A stretch of 64,000 bases of DNA from Chamaecrista fasciculata (GCA_003254925.1 QANZ01041899.1:1-64000), one strand, 5' to 3'. Shown: positions 22,045-33,300, counted from the stretch's first letter. The notes: generated by a model from the letters alone, not told the origin. Numbers and translations: made by a program.

Positions 22045-22630
22045 ACAGTCTTTCAATAACTAAAATATACAATTTTGTTTTATTGAATATTTCAATTATT
22101 AACTATTTGATCCCTAATGAGTAGTGATGATTTTGATCTTTGAATTTGAACTAATTTTATATTTTTTGGTCTTTGAATCTATACTAAATTAATACTATTT
22201 GATCCTTGAAATTGAATTAATTTTATACATTTTGATCCCTCAAATTGTAATAAATTTATACTATTTGATCCCTGAATTTGTACTTTTTAGTCTCTGAATT
22301 ATTGATAAATGCAATAATTCAAGGACTTAGTAGTATATTTTGATTATTTAGGGATTGATTAAGTGACTCGGTATAAATTCAGGGACCAAATAGTAAGTTT
22401 TCTTGTGAATAATTGTAATTTAGGATGAACTAACAATTCGGTCCTTGAATCGAGCTGAGAACTTTGAAAAATTAAAATACACAATTTAATCATTGAAAAA
22501 TTAAAACAATATATTTTATTAGTCATTTTCATTAACTAAATAGTATTTGATTTTAATCTTTTAAAGACTCAAGAGTATACTATTTTAATCTTTCAAGAAT
22601 TAAAGTATGTATTTTAATGTACCACATGTC
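22045..22630. repeat. Fragments of two 'ggtccctgaatt' inverted-repeat elements
   Basis: At 22045-22400, repeated TTTGATCCCT / TTTGGTCTTTG units on one side are answered by CAGGGACCAAATAGTAAGTT on the other. At 22430-22625 a second degraded unit has TAACAATTCGGTCCTTGAAT. Clean termini and target duplications could not be found. Confidence 0.5.
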
Positions 22631-23189
22631 TTGAAAAAGGGACAAGAGTGACAACTCTCTCTTTAACCAGCTCTGTTAGTCAAGTTGGGGGAGAACTTTG
22701 TCTTAAATTATATAAAGGAATAAATGAGCAATGGTTTTTTCTTACTCTAGTTTATAATTCTTTTCTATAACATTTAGTTGGCAATCTCATTCCCTTCTTA
22801 TTTGTTAAATTGAGCTCGAATTTAGTCATCTTTTCTTGATAAATTCAATCCTACTCATTACTTATTGCAAAATTAGGAAATACAACTTTGTTAGATTTAA
22901 TATTATCACTAGATTGAATATTTTTAGTTTGAGATGAAATACAAATACACAATACAATGGCTAAAAGACCATTTGTTTGAATCAACTCTAAGCTGTCCGA
23001 AAGATAGTAAGCAGAGGAGAACATATTGATTATATCGAGATATAATGAAAAGGAAGTCATCGGAATCGAATCTCTTTATGAGGTTATCTGTATCATATAT
23101 GATGAAGCCACAAAATATAATTGATGCCAAGCACCCAATACACCATCTCCAATATCCTACCCAATGGAAACAATATCTGCGATAATTTT

Positions 23190-23453
23190 GTATTGTTTGG
23201 TCTCTAAATTTACACTAAATTAATATTATTTAGTCAACAAATTTGAACTAATTTTATATTTTTTTTTCTTGAATTTGTTTTAAATTTATACTATTTGATA
23301 ATTAAATTTGTATTTTTTTTGTCTCTGAGTTTGACCTTGAAACCAAATCATTGACAAATGCAATAATTTAAGGACTGAGTAGTATATTTTGATTATTCAA
23401 GGACTTATTAGTCGACTCAATGTGAATTTAGGAACCAAATAGTATGTTTTTTC
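23190..23453. repeat. Inverted-repeat element fragment
   Basis: TTGGTCTCTAAATTTACAC on the left and GTGAATTTAGGAACCAAAT on the right are inverted matches of the same family as 23842-24113. The terminal gaaaac block of the left end is missing. It lies just 5' to the next element. Confidence 0.55.
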
Positions 23454-23463
23454 TTATAGATTA

Positions 23464-23827
23464 AGGGAAAAGTACTTTTGGTATCCCTAAAGTATGCAGT
23501 CATTTTCAGTTGTACCCCAAAAAATTTTTTTTTAGTCAATTGTACTCCAAAGTATGGGTCAATTTAAATTATACCCCCAAAATGGTCTTTTGAGTCAATT
23601 ATACCCTTGATTTTTTCTTTTTTGTGTTAATTGTACTCCCAAATCGAGATGTATTTGGGGGTACAAGTGACTCAAATGTGAAACATTGTTGGGATATAAT
23701 TGACTAAAAAAACTTTGCAGGTGTAACTGAAACTGACCTCATACTTTAGGGCTACAAACGACTAAAAAAAAATTGGGGTACAACTAAAAGTAACTGCATA
23801 CTTTGGGGTACCAATAGTAGTTTTGCC
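23464..23827. mobile_element. MULE-type MITE with exact 9-bp duplication
   Basis: Left end AGGGAAAAGTACTTTTGGTA, right end GGTACCAATAGTAGTTTTGCC, with TATAGATTA at 23455-23463 and again at 23828-23836. The arms contain GTATGCAGT / ACTGCATAC. It lies in intron 3 of the LIFEGUARD-like gene. Confidence 0.85.
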
Positions 23828-23841
23828 TATAGATTAATTAA

Positions 23842-24113
23842 GAGAAAACTTACTATTTAGTCTCTAAATTTGCACCATCAACTAATCAATTTCTGAATAA
23901 TCGAAATACACGATTTAGTCCCTAAAATATTTCAATTATTAACGAGTTGGTCTCTGAATTTGTACTAAATTTATACTATTTAGTCCCTGAATTTGACTCG
24001 AGCACCAAATCGTTGACAATTACAATAGTTCAGGGACTAAGTAAAATATTTTGATTATTCAGGGACTAATTAATTTACTTGATATAAATTAAATTATCAA
24101 ATAATATTTTCTC
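23842..24113. mobile_element. MULE-type MITE with exact 9-bp duplication
   Basis: Left end GAGAAAACTTACTATTTAGT, right end ATCAAATAATATTTTCTC, flanked by ATTAATTAA (23833-23841 and 24114-24122). Its left duplication overlaps the right duplication of the previous element by four bases, so one inserted right beside the other. Its right edge lies a few bases from the exon 3 splice donor of the LIFEGUARD-like gene. Confidence 0.87.
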
Positions 24114-24339
24114 ATTAATTAAGTACCTGAATGAGAGCGAAAACTATAAGAACTAGCAGAGCAGCAAACAAGAAGGCACCAAGGAAGTTGAAATCGTGGC
24201 CTCTCTTTGCAGGACAAAATGTGTACAGTGTTAAACTCACAACGGCCACAGTTGTCAGAATCACAGCTTCCAAAATTACTTTCCCTGTTGTTCACAGTTA
24301 TCACCGAACTTTTGGAATCAACCAGAAAAATTCTAACAT

Positions 24340-24843
24340 GAACAAACTTACTATTTGGTCCCTCATTTTTTACAATTTCAACGATTTGGTCCTTGCATTA
24401 TTGAAATACACTAGTTGTTCCCTCAATAATTACAAAAGTCACCTGTTAGAACCTATAGTCTCTTTCCAATACTTACACTAATAACCTAGCTATTAAATGA
24501 CATGTCACATATTAATGTTATATGTACAATTATTTGGTCTCTCAGTCTTAAAACCCAACTATTTGGTCTATCTTCCCCTAATTTTTACCTTCTCTTCTAG
24601 GGTTTGGTTTCGTTTGTTTCTTAGGTTTGTTGGTTCGGTTCGATTTGGTTTAAGTGACTAGGATGTACGGCATCTTGTCAACACTTACTGGCCATGTCAT
24701 CAAGTTACCTAGAGAATAATAATTGAGGGACTAAATAGTTGACGATTATGATAAATAAATGATTGGGGTAGTCTATTTCAATAATTGAGGGACCGAATTA
24801 TTAACACAGTGAAAAAATGAGGGACTTAATAGTAGGTTTCCTC
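24340..24843. mobile_element. MULE-type MITE, 9-bp duplication with one mismatch
   Basis: Left end GAACAAACTTACTATTTGGT, right end ACTTAATAGTAGGTTTCCTC, with TTCTAACAT before and TTCTAACGT after. At 504 bp it is longer than its sisters and holds unrelated central sequence (about 24480-24715). It lies in intron 2 of the LIFEGUARD-like gene. Confidence 0.78.
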
Positions 24844-25068
24844 TTCTAACGTTGGACCAAAAAAAAATAGATTACTGAATAAATCTTACCAGAAGTAAAC
24901 GCACAAGGTAGCCCGACAGCAAAAGCCATGGAGATTGTGAAAATTGAAAGGAGATAATTAATGGGGTGTTTCTGGTGGTAATAAGACAAGGGCATGACAC
25001 TGCAATAATGCAATATATATAGGTTAAATTAAGATATGAAAGAGAATGATGATAGTAGATTTTGGAAA

Positions 25069-25293
25069 GGTAAAAGTAATTTTGGTACCCCTCAAATTTA
25101 GGGTAAATTTTAGACTCAATTTCTTTTTAGATCAATTGGATTCAAAAAATATGAGGTCAATTTCATTTGAATCAAATGACTCAAATGTAAAACATTAAGG
25201 ATACATGTAACTCCAAAAAAAAACTTAAGAGATATAACTAAAACTAGACATAAAAGTACTCTAGGAGTCCTAATAGTAATAGTACTTTTACTC
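25069..25293. mobile_element. MULE-type MITE with exact 9-bp duplication
   Basis: Left end GGTAAAAGTAATTTTGGTAC, right end AATAGTACTTTTACTC, flanked by TTTTGGAAA (25060-25068 and 25294-25302). It lies in intron 1 of the LIFEGUARD-like gene and is non-coding. Confidence 0.82.
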
Positions 25294-25322
25294 TTTTGGA
25301 AATTAAAGAAAGTTAAAGAAAA

Positions 25323-25699
25323 GGATAAATTACACTTTGGTATCCTGTGGTTTGATCCTATTTCACTTTGGTACCCTGTGGTTTGAAACCTGACACTTTA
25401 GTACCCTGTGTATTCTCCATATCCTTTGGAGCTATTTTATAATTTTAACCATAACAAATTTTTAAAAAATTACATATTGACCTTAAAAAATTTTCAAAAA
25501 ATTACAAATAGGTCCTGGATACATATTATCTAGGGACTAAAATGAAAATTTAAAAAAAAAATGGGGTCAATATGTAATTTTTTTAAAATTTGTTATAGTT
25601 ATAATTACAAAATAGCACCAAAGGGTACCAAAGTGTTAATGAAGAATATCACAGGGTACCAAAGTGTCAAGTTTCAAACTACAGGGTATCAAAGTGAAA
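25323..25699. mobile_element. MULE-type MITE with unequal ends
   Basis: The left arm GGATAAATTACACTTTGGTA is as in 20203-20598. The right arm stops early at GGGTATCAAAGTGAAA, which matches the internal second repeat of the left arm. TAAAGAAAA flanks both sides (25314-25322, 25700-25708), so transposition may have used an internal copy of the terminal repeat. Confidence 0.72.
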
Positions 25700-26010
25700 T
25701 AAAGAAAAAATGAACATAGGTACCAATAATAAGGGTGATCATGAGAAGGATGTAGAGGAACAAGCCAGCGCTGGATTTGACGAAGAAGTTGGCAATAGGA
25801 TGAACGAAGACAACAACAGAAGCAACAGCAATAGTAGCAAACAATTGGAGGGTTATGATGGAGTACACTTTCCGAATAAAGGCCCAATTTGGGCCCTCTA
25901 GCATCAGATTTCCAGCCTCCTCATCGGATTTCCTCGACATCTTTGTGTGCAATGATCACAAATTAAATAAATCTTGATTTTGGGGTAAGTGATATTTCAG
26001 TGTTAATCTT

Positions 26011-26598
26011 TGATGAACCTGGTTTTGGCCGTAGGGCATTACCTGGTTCGATGAGGCAACTTTGGGTCGGAAGTCACCTGCAAGTCAATGAAAGCACAGG
26101 GATGGCCCTGCGATTCACCTCTGATGCTTAAGTCAGTAAAATAGCCTGAGAGCAATAATGCGTGTAAATGGGAATAGTGCGTACTTTTTTCCAGTAGAGG
26201 AGCTGTCCTTTTATACTGGGGAAATGAGATCTTTCTGACCTAGATATGGTCGACTGTGATCTTAACTGATTTGGCCAAATCAGTTGTGATCTTGGTGGAA
26301 ATCCTAACTGTCCGTTATTCTCGCAGATCTGTTGGTTAGGATATGGGAGTAAGTTGTTATTTCTCGTGAACGCCTGGTTGTTGGCGTCCTCGACCGACGT
26401 AGGGCGTTTGGTGCCTTAACCATGCTAGGACTCTTTCTGTGGACGCCTGGCTATTGGCGTTATCGATTGTCACGAGAGGCTTGGTGCCTTGCTTGTGTAG
26501 GGCTCTTTTGGCGTTCTCACCCAAGGGATTCCTTAGATGGGCCTTTGGGCGCCTATGGCCTAAGTCTTCTAGGCCTCAAGTCTTTAGGCCTATTATCA
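26011..26598 (-). mobile_element. 3' LTR of the Tat element
   Basis: Begins TGATGAACCTGG and ends GGCCTATTATCA on the plus strand, the same as the copy at 36422-37009 apart from about four single-base differences (for example at the CACCTGCAAG / CACCTTCAAG and GGTGCC / GGTCCC sites). The ORFs inside it are incidental. Confidence 0.93.
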
Positions 26599-27396
26599 CT
26601 AGTCCCAACGAAAAGAGTGGAGCTCTGTCCCCACCAGTGGAGTCCCCACCAAGGGCGTTGGCACCACATGTTGAGTATTTTACTCGTGAGGCGTTTTCGG
26701 CTGTGGGCGCCACTGTTAGTGGCGTTGATTGATAGTAACGCCTACTGGCTTTGTCTTTTCACATCCCTTGCTGTCGTTTCAAGTCTGCGTGTCAGGTTCA
26801 TAGTGTCCACGTGTCATTACGCGATTCGCTTATCCTTTGCCATGATGGCGAGTCGTGGCCCGAGGGGGGCGCATTTAATGCGGCGCTTCGATTTTCGTGA
26901 GAAGTTCAAAAAACCGCCATTTCTCTTCCTTCTTTCCCCCCACTTCGTCATTTTTCACTTTTCGATTCTCTTTCTTCTCCAAGTTCTCTAAGCTACTCTC
27001 TGCATTTTCAAGTTTTCGGAATCGACTCATTTCCTTCATCCTCCTGCCGTGCTGCTATTTTTCTCCGTCAGGTGTGTCCGAGAGCTACCTAGTAAGTGTT
27101 TTGTCGGTTCCCTTTCGTCATTTCCGTTTCTCTATTTTGAGTTTCTGGGTTTGGCCCATTGCTTGTTCACACTCGTTCTTCGTGTTCTTCGCAGTTTCTT
27201 TCCGACTTTGCTTTGGTAGTTTCTTCGCCTACTTCGTGCATCCATGGATTTTGAAAAAAGTGAGTTTTTCTCCTCCTGGATCTTTTAATGCCTTTTTTGT
27301 GTTCTATTTGTTGTTTTTCTTTTTTGTTGTCCTTCTGGGTTGGGTTTATGGTCTGGTGATCAACCATAGCTTTTCCAAGGGTTTCCCCCCTTTTTC
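26599..27396 (+). promoter_or_regulatory. Putative promoter and leader of the antisense gene
   Basis: This stretch separates the 3' LTR from the antisense ORF. From about 26920 the plus strand becomes strongly pyrimidine-rich (CTTCCTTCTTTCCCCCC and similar), as plant 5' leaders and Y-patches do. An ATG at 27244 (ATGGATTTTG) is followed closely by GTGAGT, so a short first coding exon is conceivable. No TATA box could be chosen with confidence. Confidence 0.4.
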
Positions 27397-29785
27397 TTGT
27401 TGGTGGACGGAGACACAATCTCCGAGAGATGTACTGAACTGATCCCTGTTTCCACAGCTACTGGAAACAAGGTGGTTCCTGAGGCGTCAGCGCCTGGGGC
27501 GTCAGCGCCATCGAGGGTTGCTTCTCCCATGGAAAGGATTGGCGGCGATGCCGTGGACTCCTCTTCTTCGACTTCTACAGAGATTCGAGAGATGTTGTCT
27601 CCAGACGAGGCGTCCACGGGAGAGGAACGTTCGATGGTTGAGGCTGCTGCTCCGATATGGGCGTCCATAGGAGATGGTACTCCTCGGCAGACAATCTGCG
27701 GGGAGGAGGTTGATTTTCTCGCTTACCCCGACTGGTTCCTTTCTTCCAACAAGGGCCTTGCTAAAGTTTCGTGGGTCAAGGGCGCCGTTGAGACCATGCC
27801 CTGTGGTCCTGATAGGGCGCAGGTGATGAGGAATGCTCGCCCCGTCGTCGATTGGCGTCGCCAAAATCTTGATGAGAAGGTTAAGCAGGGTCATTTGGAT
27901 CAAACCAATGACAATGTTAAAGAATTCTGGACCTGGCTTCATGACGATGAATTTATCCGTGATCTCAACAAAGAGCTAATAACCAGTTCGCCTCGCCGGC
28001 GTTCCTCAGGATGCCGGATTTCGACTCTTAGCCATCTGAAGGACCCTCCTAGTATGCTCTATACTGATGGTAGAGGGTTTATGATATGCGAGCACGTCCT
28101 TCAAAGCTGTGATATCGAGATGCCTTTCAACCCGGCGGTGCTGGATCTGCTGGCGATTATGAACATCGCTCCCATTCAGATAAGTGCCAATGGTTGGCGC
28201 ATCCTTCTCGGTTTCATCGCCAAGTGCCAGAGGGATGGCGTTCGTGCTACAACGCGGTTGTTTCTTTTCTTCTTTTACCCGCGATGGGTGGATAACGCCT
28301 TTATTTCGTATTATCGGCGTCCTGGGCGCCCAGCAATCCTTGAGCATGCTGTCAGTAATCCTAAGGAATGGCAGTACAAATTCTTCTTCATTGAAGGGTC
28401 TGGTTCCAGGCGTCCTTTCTGGGTTCGTGCGTCGGACGAGCGCGCCATGTTCCCTTTGTCTTGGCGGCGACCACGTCTCGGTCCGTTTGAGTGTAATTGG
28501 AGAGATTTGACTGTGGAGGAGCGTCTGGGGGCCCTTCGGTTGATCACCACAGACCCTCTTGACCCTAAGCATTGTATGTTATTACTATTTTATTTGTCAA
28601 GATTGATTTGTCTTATGCGCTTTCCTAATTCCTTTTTTGGTGTTCAGTGCTCAATGCGAACGGTGCCGATGTCATTGCGAGTAAGCGTACCCAAGCTGAT
28701 AAAGGCAAGGGAAAAGCAGTTGCTACCCCGAAGAAGGCGTCTTCTGCCGCTGTCGCTGCTGCTGCTCCGAGGAAGCCAGGGGCGTTGTCATCCGTGAGCC
28801 CTCGGCGACTTTGCGCCCTCCGTCTCAGCTTTCCAAAGGAAAGGAGAGTGCTATCACGGCCAAGGACGGGGAGCCCCCGAAAAAGCGTCAGCGCCCCACA
28901 GTAGAGGTTCCTCAGATTCCAGCGCTCCCAGAAGCTAACGATTTCAATGCTCTGGAGTTCCTCTCCAAATCTTTGTCAGAGGCTGGTTCGGTTAAGAGGG
29001 ACGACCTGGCTCGGGCGTCCACGGAGAATTCGCTGGACCCTTCTGAAGAGGCAGCTAGATTTCTGCTTGCTACGGGGATGCGGTTGTTGGCCAACAGCGT
29101 CTCCAGGAAGGATCTTTTATCTGAGCGAGACGCTGCTTGCAACGACGCCAAGAGAGCTCGTCAAGAAAAACTTGAGTTGCAGGACGAACTCAATGTGACG
29201 AAGGCGTCGCAGGAATCTCTGCAGGGGGATTACGATCGAAGAGGTCGTAGGCTTCAAGAAGTCAACAACTTGAACGAGGAGCTTAATGCCAAAGTGGCGT
29301 CCTTGACTATAGAGTTACGGGATTCGCAGGCAAATTTCGAGGCTTTGGGCGCCATGGCTTTGCGTCAGGTAAAATGGCGGGGTTCTCGCTACAATTATAT
29401 CGGTTTCAAGAACGCCATAGCGCAACTGCGGCTTCGCAATCCTAACCTTGATGTTACGGGAATTTGCCCAAACAAGGTTGTTGAAGGGAGGCTAATTCGA
29501 GATCCCATCCACACTGATGCCATAGCCAATATACCCCGTATGCCCGCAAAATATGACCTTGAGGGGTATAATTCTGAAGGCGATGAAGACTTCCCGTGGT
29601 TTCCCAACATGGAAGTTCCTCCTCTCGGAGAGGGCGTTCCTGCTGAGACCGTGCCTCCTGCTGCTTCGGGTGTTGGCGCAAGTGGCGTTGTGGCTCAAGA
29701 AGTGGAGGCAAACGTCCCTTCAGGGGAGAACGCCGAGGGTGCCCCAAGCGCTGTTACGACCGAGAGCGCTCCTTCTGCTTCTTAG
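27397..29785 (+). CDS. Antisense ORF protein of Tat/Retand element ('putative gypsy-type transposon' domain)
   Basis: The frame is open from 27397; the first in-frame ATG is 27529. It runs to a GT donor at 28574, with a 74-bp intron (28574-28647) ending GTGTTCAG, then to a TAG at 29785. The first part contains FMICEHVLQSCDIEMPFNPA, the pattern of the plant 'putative gypsy type transposon' domain. The second exon has a Lys/Ala-rich linker, an NLS-like PPKKRQRP, then a coiled coil (about 29100-29350) with EKLELQDELN and LNEELNAKVASL, and an acidic Ala/Pro-rich tail. The two halves of exon 2 are one base out of frame, at a G-run near 28779-28782. That is either a real lesion or a homopolymer error. 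It is transcribed opposite to gag-pol, and the two converge near 30 kb. Function is unknown; the NLS and coiled coil suggest a nuclear, self-associating protein. Confidence 0.8.
28574..28647 (+). other. Predicted intron in the antisense gene
   Basis: The donor GTATGT and acceptor GGTGTTCAG flank a T-rich 74-bp segment. Splicing joins DPKH to LLNANGADVIASK in one frame. Without splicing the frame reads hydrophobic, intron-like residues and departs from the domain. Confidence 0.72.
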
Positions 29786-30324
29786 GCCTGCGTGCCTTTG
29801 TTTTGGTTGGGCTTGCATGCCCTTTTTGTAAATTTTTAGTTTTTAATTGGATTATGGCGTTGACGCCATTTTGAATTGTGGTTGCTATTGGCCTATCGTG
29901 CCACTTTTTGGATTGTTTGGGCGTTGATGCCCTTAATACGCTATTTTTGTGCTTGATTTCCTTTGCTTTAAGCGTTCCCGTTCTGTGATGTGTTTTTAAC
30001 TTGTGTTTTTCGATTCGATCGATATGTTGTGCCGCACCTTAAGGCGCTGCCCTGCGTTGGGCACGCTTCGAGCGTTTATGCGTATTATACGCTAAGTTTT
30101 GACTAGTCATCCAAGGGAGGGTCGGTCCGCATGGTAGTGAGTGCCATACTCACAAGGCTCCTTCGAGGGCCTTTTCGCTGCTGTTCCGAGGGCGTCCCCT
30201 CGAGCAGCGCCAACTTCATTATTTGTTGAAGAGAAAAAGGTAATTCATTAATTATGAGAGCAAAGTACAACTGGCGCTATGGCCTTCTTTAAACAATGCC
30301 ATAATTTAAATGAAATTAATCCAC
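29786..30324. other. Region between convergent antisense ORF and pol
   Basis: This is untranslated sequence shared by the 3' ends of the two opposed genes. It has repeated GGCGTTGA / TGCC-type motifs and a long T-rich start. No further gene is seen. Polyadenylation signals for both strands should lie here, but none stands out. Confidence 0.5.
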
Positions 30325-33300
30325 TTAGGGAAAGTAAAACTTGAGTTTTGCCATATTCCAGGCGTTTGGGAGTGATTTCCCTTCTGGCGTTTCCAGTCGG
30401 AAGGCGTTCCCGGGTAAGGCTTCTACAACTCTGTAGGGGCCTTCCCAGTTTGGTCCGAGCTTGCCGTGTCTAGGATCCTTTCTGTTGTTTTCGACGGTTC
30501 TAAGCACCAAATCTCCCACTTTGAGGGTTCGAGGTTTGATTTTTGAGTCGTGGTATCTCTTCACCATCTGATTGTATGCAGCTTGTCTGATGGCTGCAAC
30601 CTCTCGTCTTTCTTCCAAGCTATCCAAGGCTTGGAGCCTGGAGTTGGCGTCATTGGTTTTTGGATAATTGATTATCCTCTCAGTCGGGACGTTTACTTCG
30701 GCAGGTATGACCGCTTCATGTCCGTATGCTAAAGCGAAAGGCGTTTCTTTCGTAGCTGTTTGTTCCGTGGTCCTGTATGACCATAGGACTGAGGGGAGCT
30801 CATCAACCCATCTTCCCTTAGCTGACTCCAGTCTTTTCTTGATTCCTTGTATGATGATTCTATTGGCCAACTCAACTTGGCCATTTGTAGCCGGATGTTC
30901 TACCGAGGTGGTCTTGTGATGGATTTTCCAAGCTTTGCAAAAGTCTTGGAACTTCCTGCTTGTGAATTGGGCGCCATTGTCAGATATTAGAGTGTTTGGG
31001 AGTCCAAATCTGGTAATGATGTTTTGCCATAGGAACTTCTCCATGGCTTCCGAAGTTATGGACGCCACTGCCTCGGCTTCTACCCATTTCGTAAAGTAGT
31101 CTACAGCGACTATGAGAAACTTTCTCTGATAGGCCGCTGTTGGGAATGGCCCTGCTATGTCGATTCCCCATAGGTCGAATGGCCAAGGGGAGGTGATGGC
31201 GCTCATGGGAGCTGCGTGTGTATGTATCATGTTGGCATACCTCTGGCATTTCTCGCATGAGCGAACAACGCCTTCTGCGTCCTGTAGTAGCGTGGGCCAA
31301 TAGTAGCCTGCTCTCTGGATCTTTCTCCGTATAGCCATTGGGCCTTGGTGGCTTGCACATAGGCCTTCATGGACTTCAGTTAACACCCTGGTGACTTCGC
31401 CCCCTGCTATACACTTGGCCGCCGGGTGACTGAAGTTTTTCCTGTATAATGCTCCTTGTCTGATAAAGTATCTACCGGATCGCCTTGCGACTTTTCTTGC
31501 TTCTTTTTTATCTGAGGGAAGGGAGCCTTTTTCCAGATAGTTGAATATCGGCGTCCTCCAATCAACGACTTCTTCCGTAGGAAGAACGTCCTGTTCCAAT
31601 ATCGAGGGGTCCCTGAGGGTCGTTTTGATGATGGAACTCCTTCCACCTTTGTTTGGCTTAGATGCCAACTTGGCGAGCTCGTCGGCTCGGGCGTTCTCGC
31701 TTCGTGGGATATGTTTGAAAGTGGCGTCTATGCTTGATCCAGCCATGATTTTCTTTGCTTTTTCGGCGTACTGGACCATGGTAGAGTCTTTGGTTTCATA
31801 CTCCCCGTTCATTTGTTGTACTACCAATTGGGAATCTGCGAAGATTTCCAATCTTTTGGCGCCTATGTTGGCTGCCAGTTTCAACGCAGCGATCAACGCC
31901 TCATATTCTGCCTGATTGTTGGTAATGGGGCATTCGATTTCAATAGACTGTTCGATGATGGAGCCATCTGGGGCTCGCATTACCACTCCTGCTCCTCGTT
32001 GGGAATTTGAAGCGGCGCCATCGATGTGCACGCTCCAAGTCCAATTCTGAGCGTTGTCTGGTCCAGTCATTTCTGCTATGAAGTCGGCTAATGCTTGGCC
32101 TTTGATGGCCCTTCTTGGCTCATAAGCGATCCCGTACTCTGAGATTTCTACGGACCATACTGACATTCTTCCAGCAATATCTGGTTGTTCAATCATTTGC
32201 TTGAGGGGTCTATCCGTTCTGACGATTATTTGGTATTGCTGGTAGTAGTGTCGTAGCTTCCTAGTTGAGTGAAGTAATGAAAACGTCAGCTTTTCTAGGC
32301 GGTGATACCTTTTTTCGGCTCCCGTGAGCGTTTTGCTCGTAAAGTAGATTGGTTTCTGCTCTTCCCCATCTTCGAGTACTAAGGCAGAACTGATTGCGTC
32401 GTCTGTGGACGCCAAGTAGACGTAGATTGGTTTATCCTTGATCGGAATTACCAAAATTGGCGGTGACGCCAGATACGCCTTCAGCCTTTGGAAGGCTTCC
32501 TCGCATTCCTTGGTCCATTCGAATCGTTTGTTTGCTTTTAATGTTTGGAAGAAAGACAAGCATTTGTCAGCTGACCTGAATGTAAAGGAGACCAATAATG
32601 AGTAATGCTCGTTTTATTGATAGAAGTTTTGCGTCGAAAAGACGGCTTACATAGGCGTTGTCGATTAAATAAAGACAGAAGTGAAAAATAAATAAAAAGA
32701 CGAAAAAGAGAATAGCTGTAAAGCTTTATTGTTGAGGCGGCTCTAGGCGCTTTCTACCTCGACAGAAACCTATGGAGCGCCGCTAGCCTGCCGTTAAGGC
32801 GTTGGACTTCCTTAACTGATCTCGGGGAGACCATCTCGAGGATTGCTCTGCACTGGTCTGGGTTTGCTTCGATTCCTCTGTTGGTAAGCATGAATCCGAG
32901 GAATTTTCCCCCGTTGACGCCGAAGGCGCACTTTGAGGGGTTCAGCTTCATCTGGTACTTTCGCAGCTGGTCGAAGATTTCCTTCAAATCTTCAGTGTGG
33001 TTACCGCCTTCCTTCGTCTTCACCACCATGTCATCGACGTAGACTTCCAGATTCTTCCCAATGTGATCTCGAAAGAAGAGATCCATCATTCTCTGGTAGG
33101 TGGCGCCCGCATTCTTTAGTCCGAATGGCATCACCGTGTAGCAGTATGTGCCCATTTCCGTTATGAATGCCGTTTTCTCGGCGTCCTCAGGGTTCATTTT
33201 GATCTGATTGTACCCGCTGAAGGCATCTAGGAAACTCATCGTCTGGTGACCACAGGTCCCATCCACAAGTTTGTCGATATTGGGCAATGGGTAGTGATCT

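Larger units (their letters stand above)
22991..25940 (-). pseudogene. LIFEGUARD / BAX-inhibitor-1-like gene, four exons, damaged
   Basis: The gene is read on the minus strand. Exon 1 (25940-25724) starts MSRKSDEEAG and holds VYSIITLQLFATIAVASVVV. Exon 2 (24999-24890) has MPLSYYHQKHPINYLLSIFT and AFAVGLPCAFTSG. Exon 3 (24284-24127) has KVILEAVILTTVAVVSLTLY and RGHDFNFLGAFLF. Exon 4 (23176-22991) has FCGFIIYDTDNLIKRF and SLYLDIINMF. These match the seven-helix TMBIM/LFG family, ER or Golgi membrane proteins that restrain cell death. Exon 4 shows three frame changes, and the exon 1-exon 2 join is one base out of phase. Five MITEs fill its introns. Exons 2-3 join in phase and are free of stops. 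I call it a recently broken gene; sequencing errors are the alternative. Confidence 0.85.

Noticed and set aside
26422..26991. A 189-codon plus-strand frame over the left LTR
   Set aside because: It lies largely in the LTR of the Tat element, recurs in shortened form in the other LTR, and has no recognisable protein pattern.
28006..28572. Minus-strand 188-codon frame inside the antisense gene
   Set aside because: It is a complementary-frame shadow of the plus-strand domain-bearing ORF, with low-quality composition and no motif.
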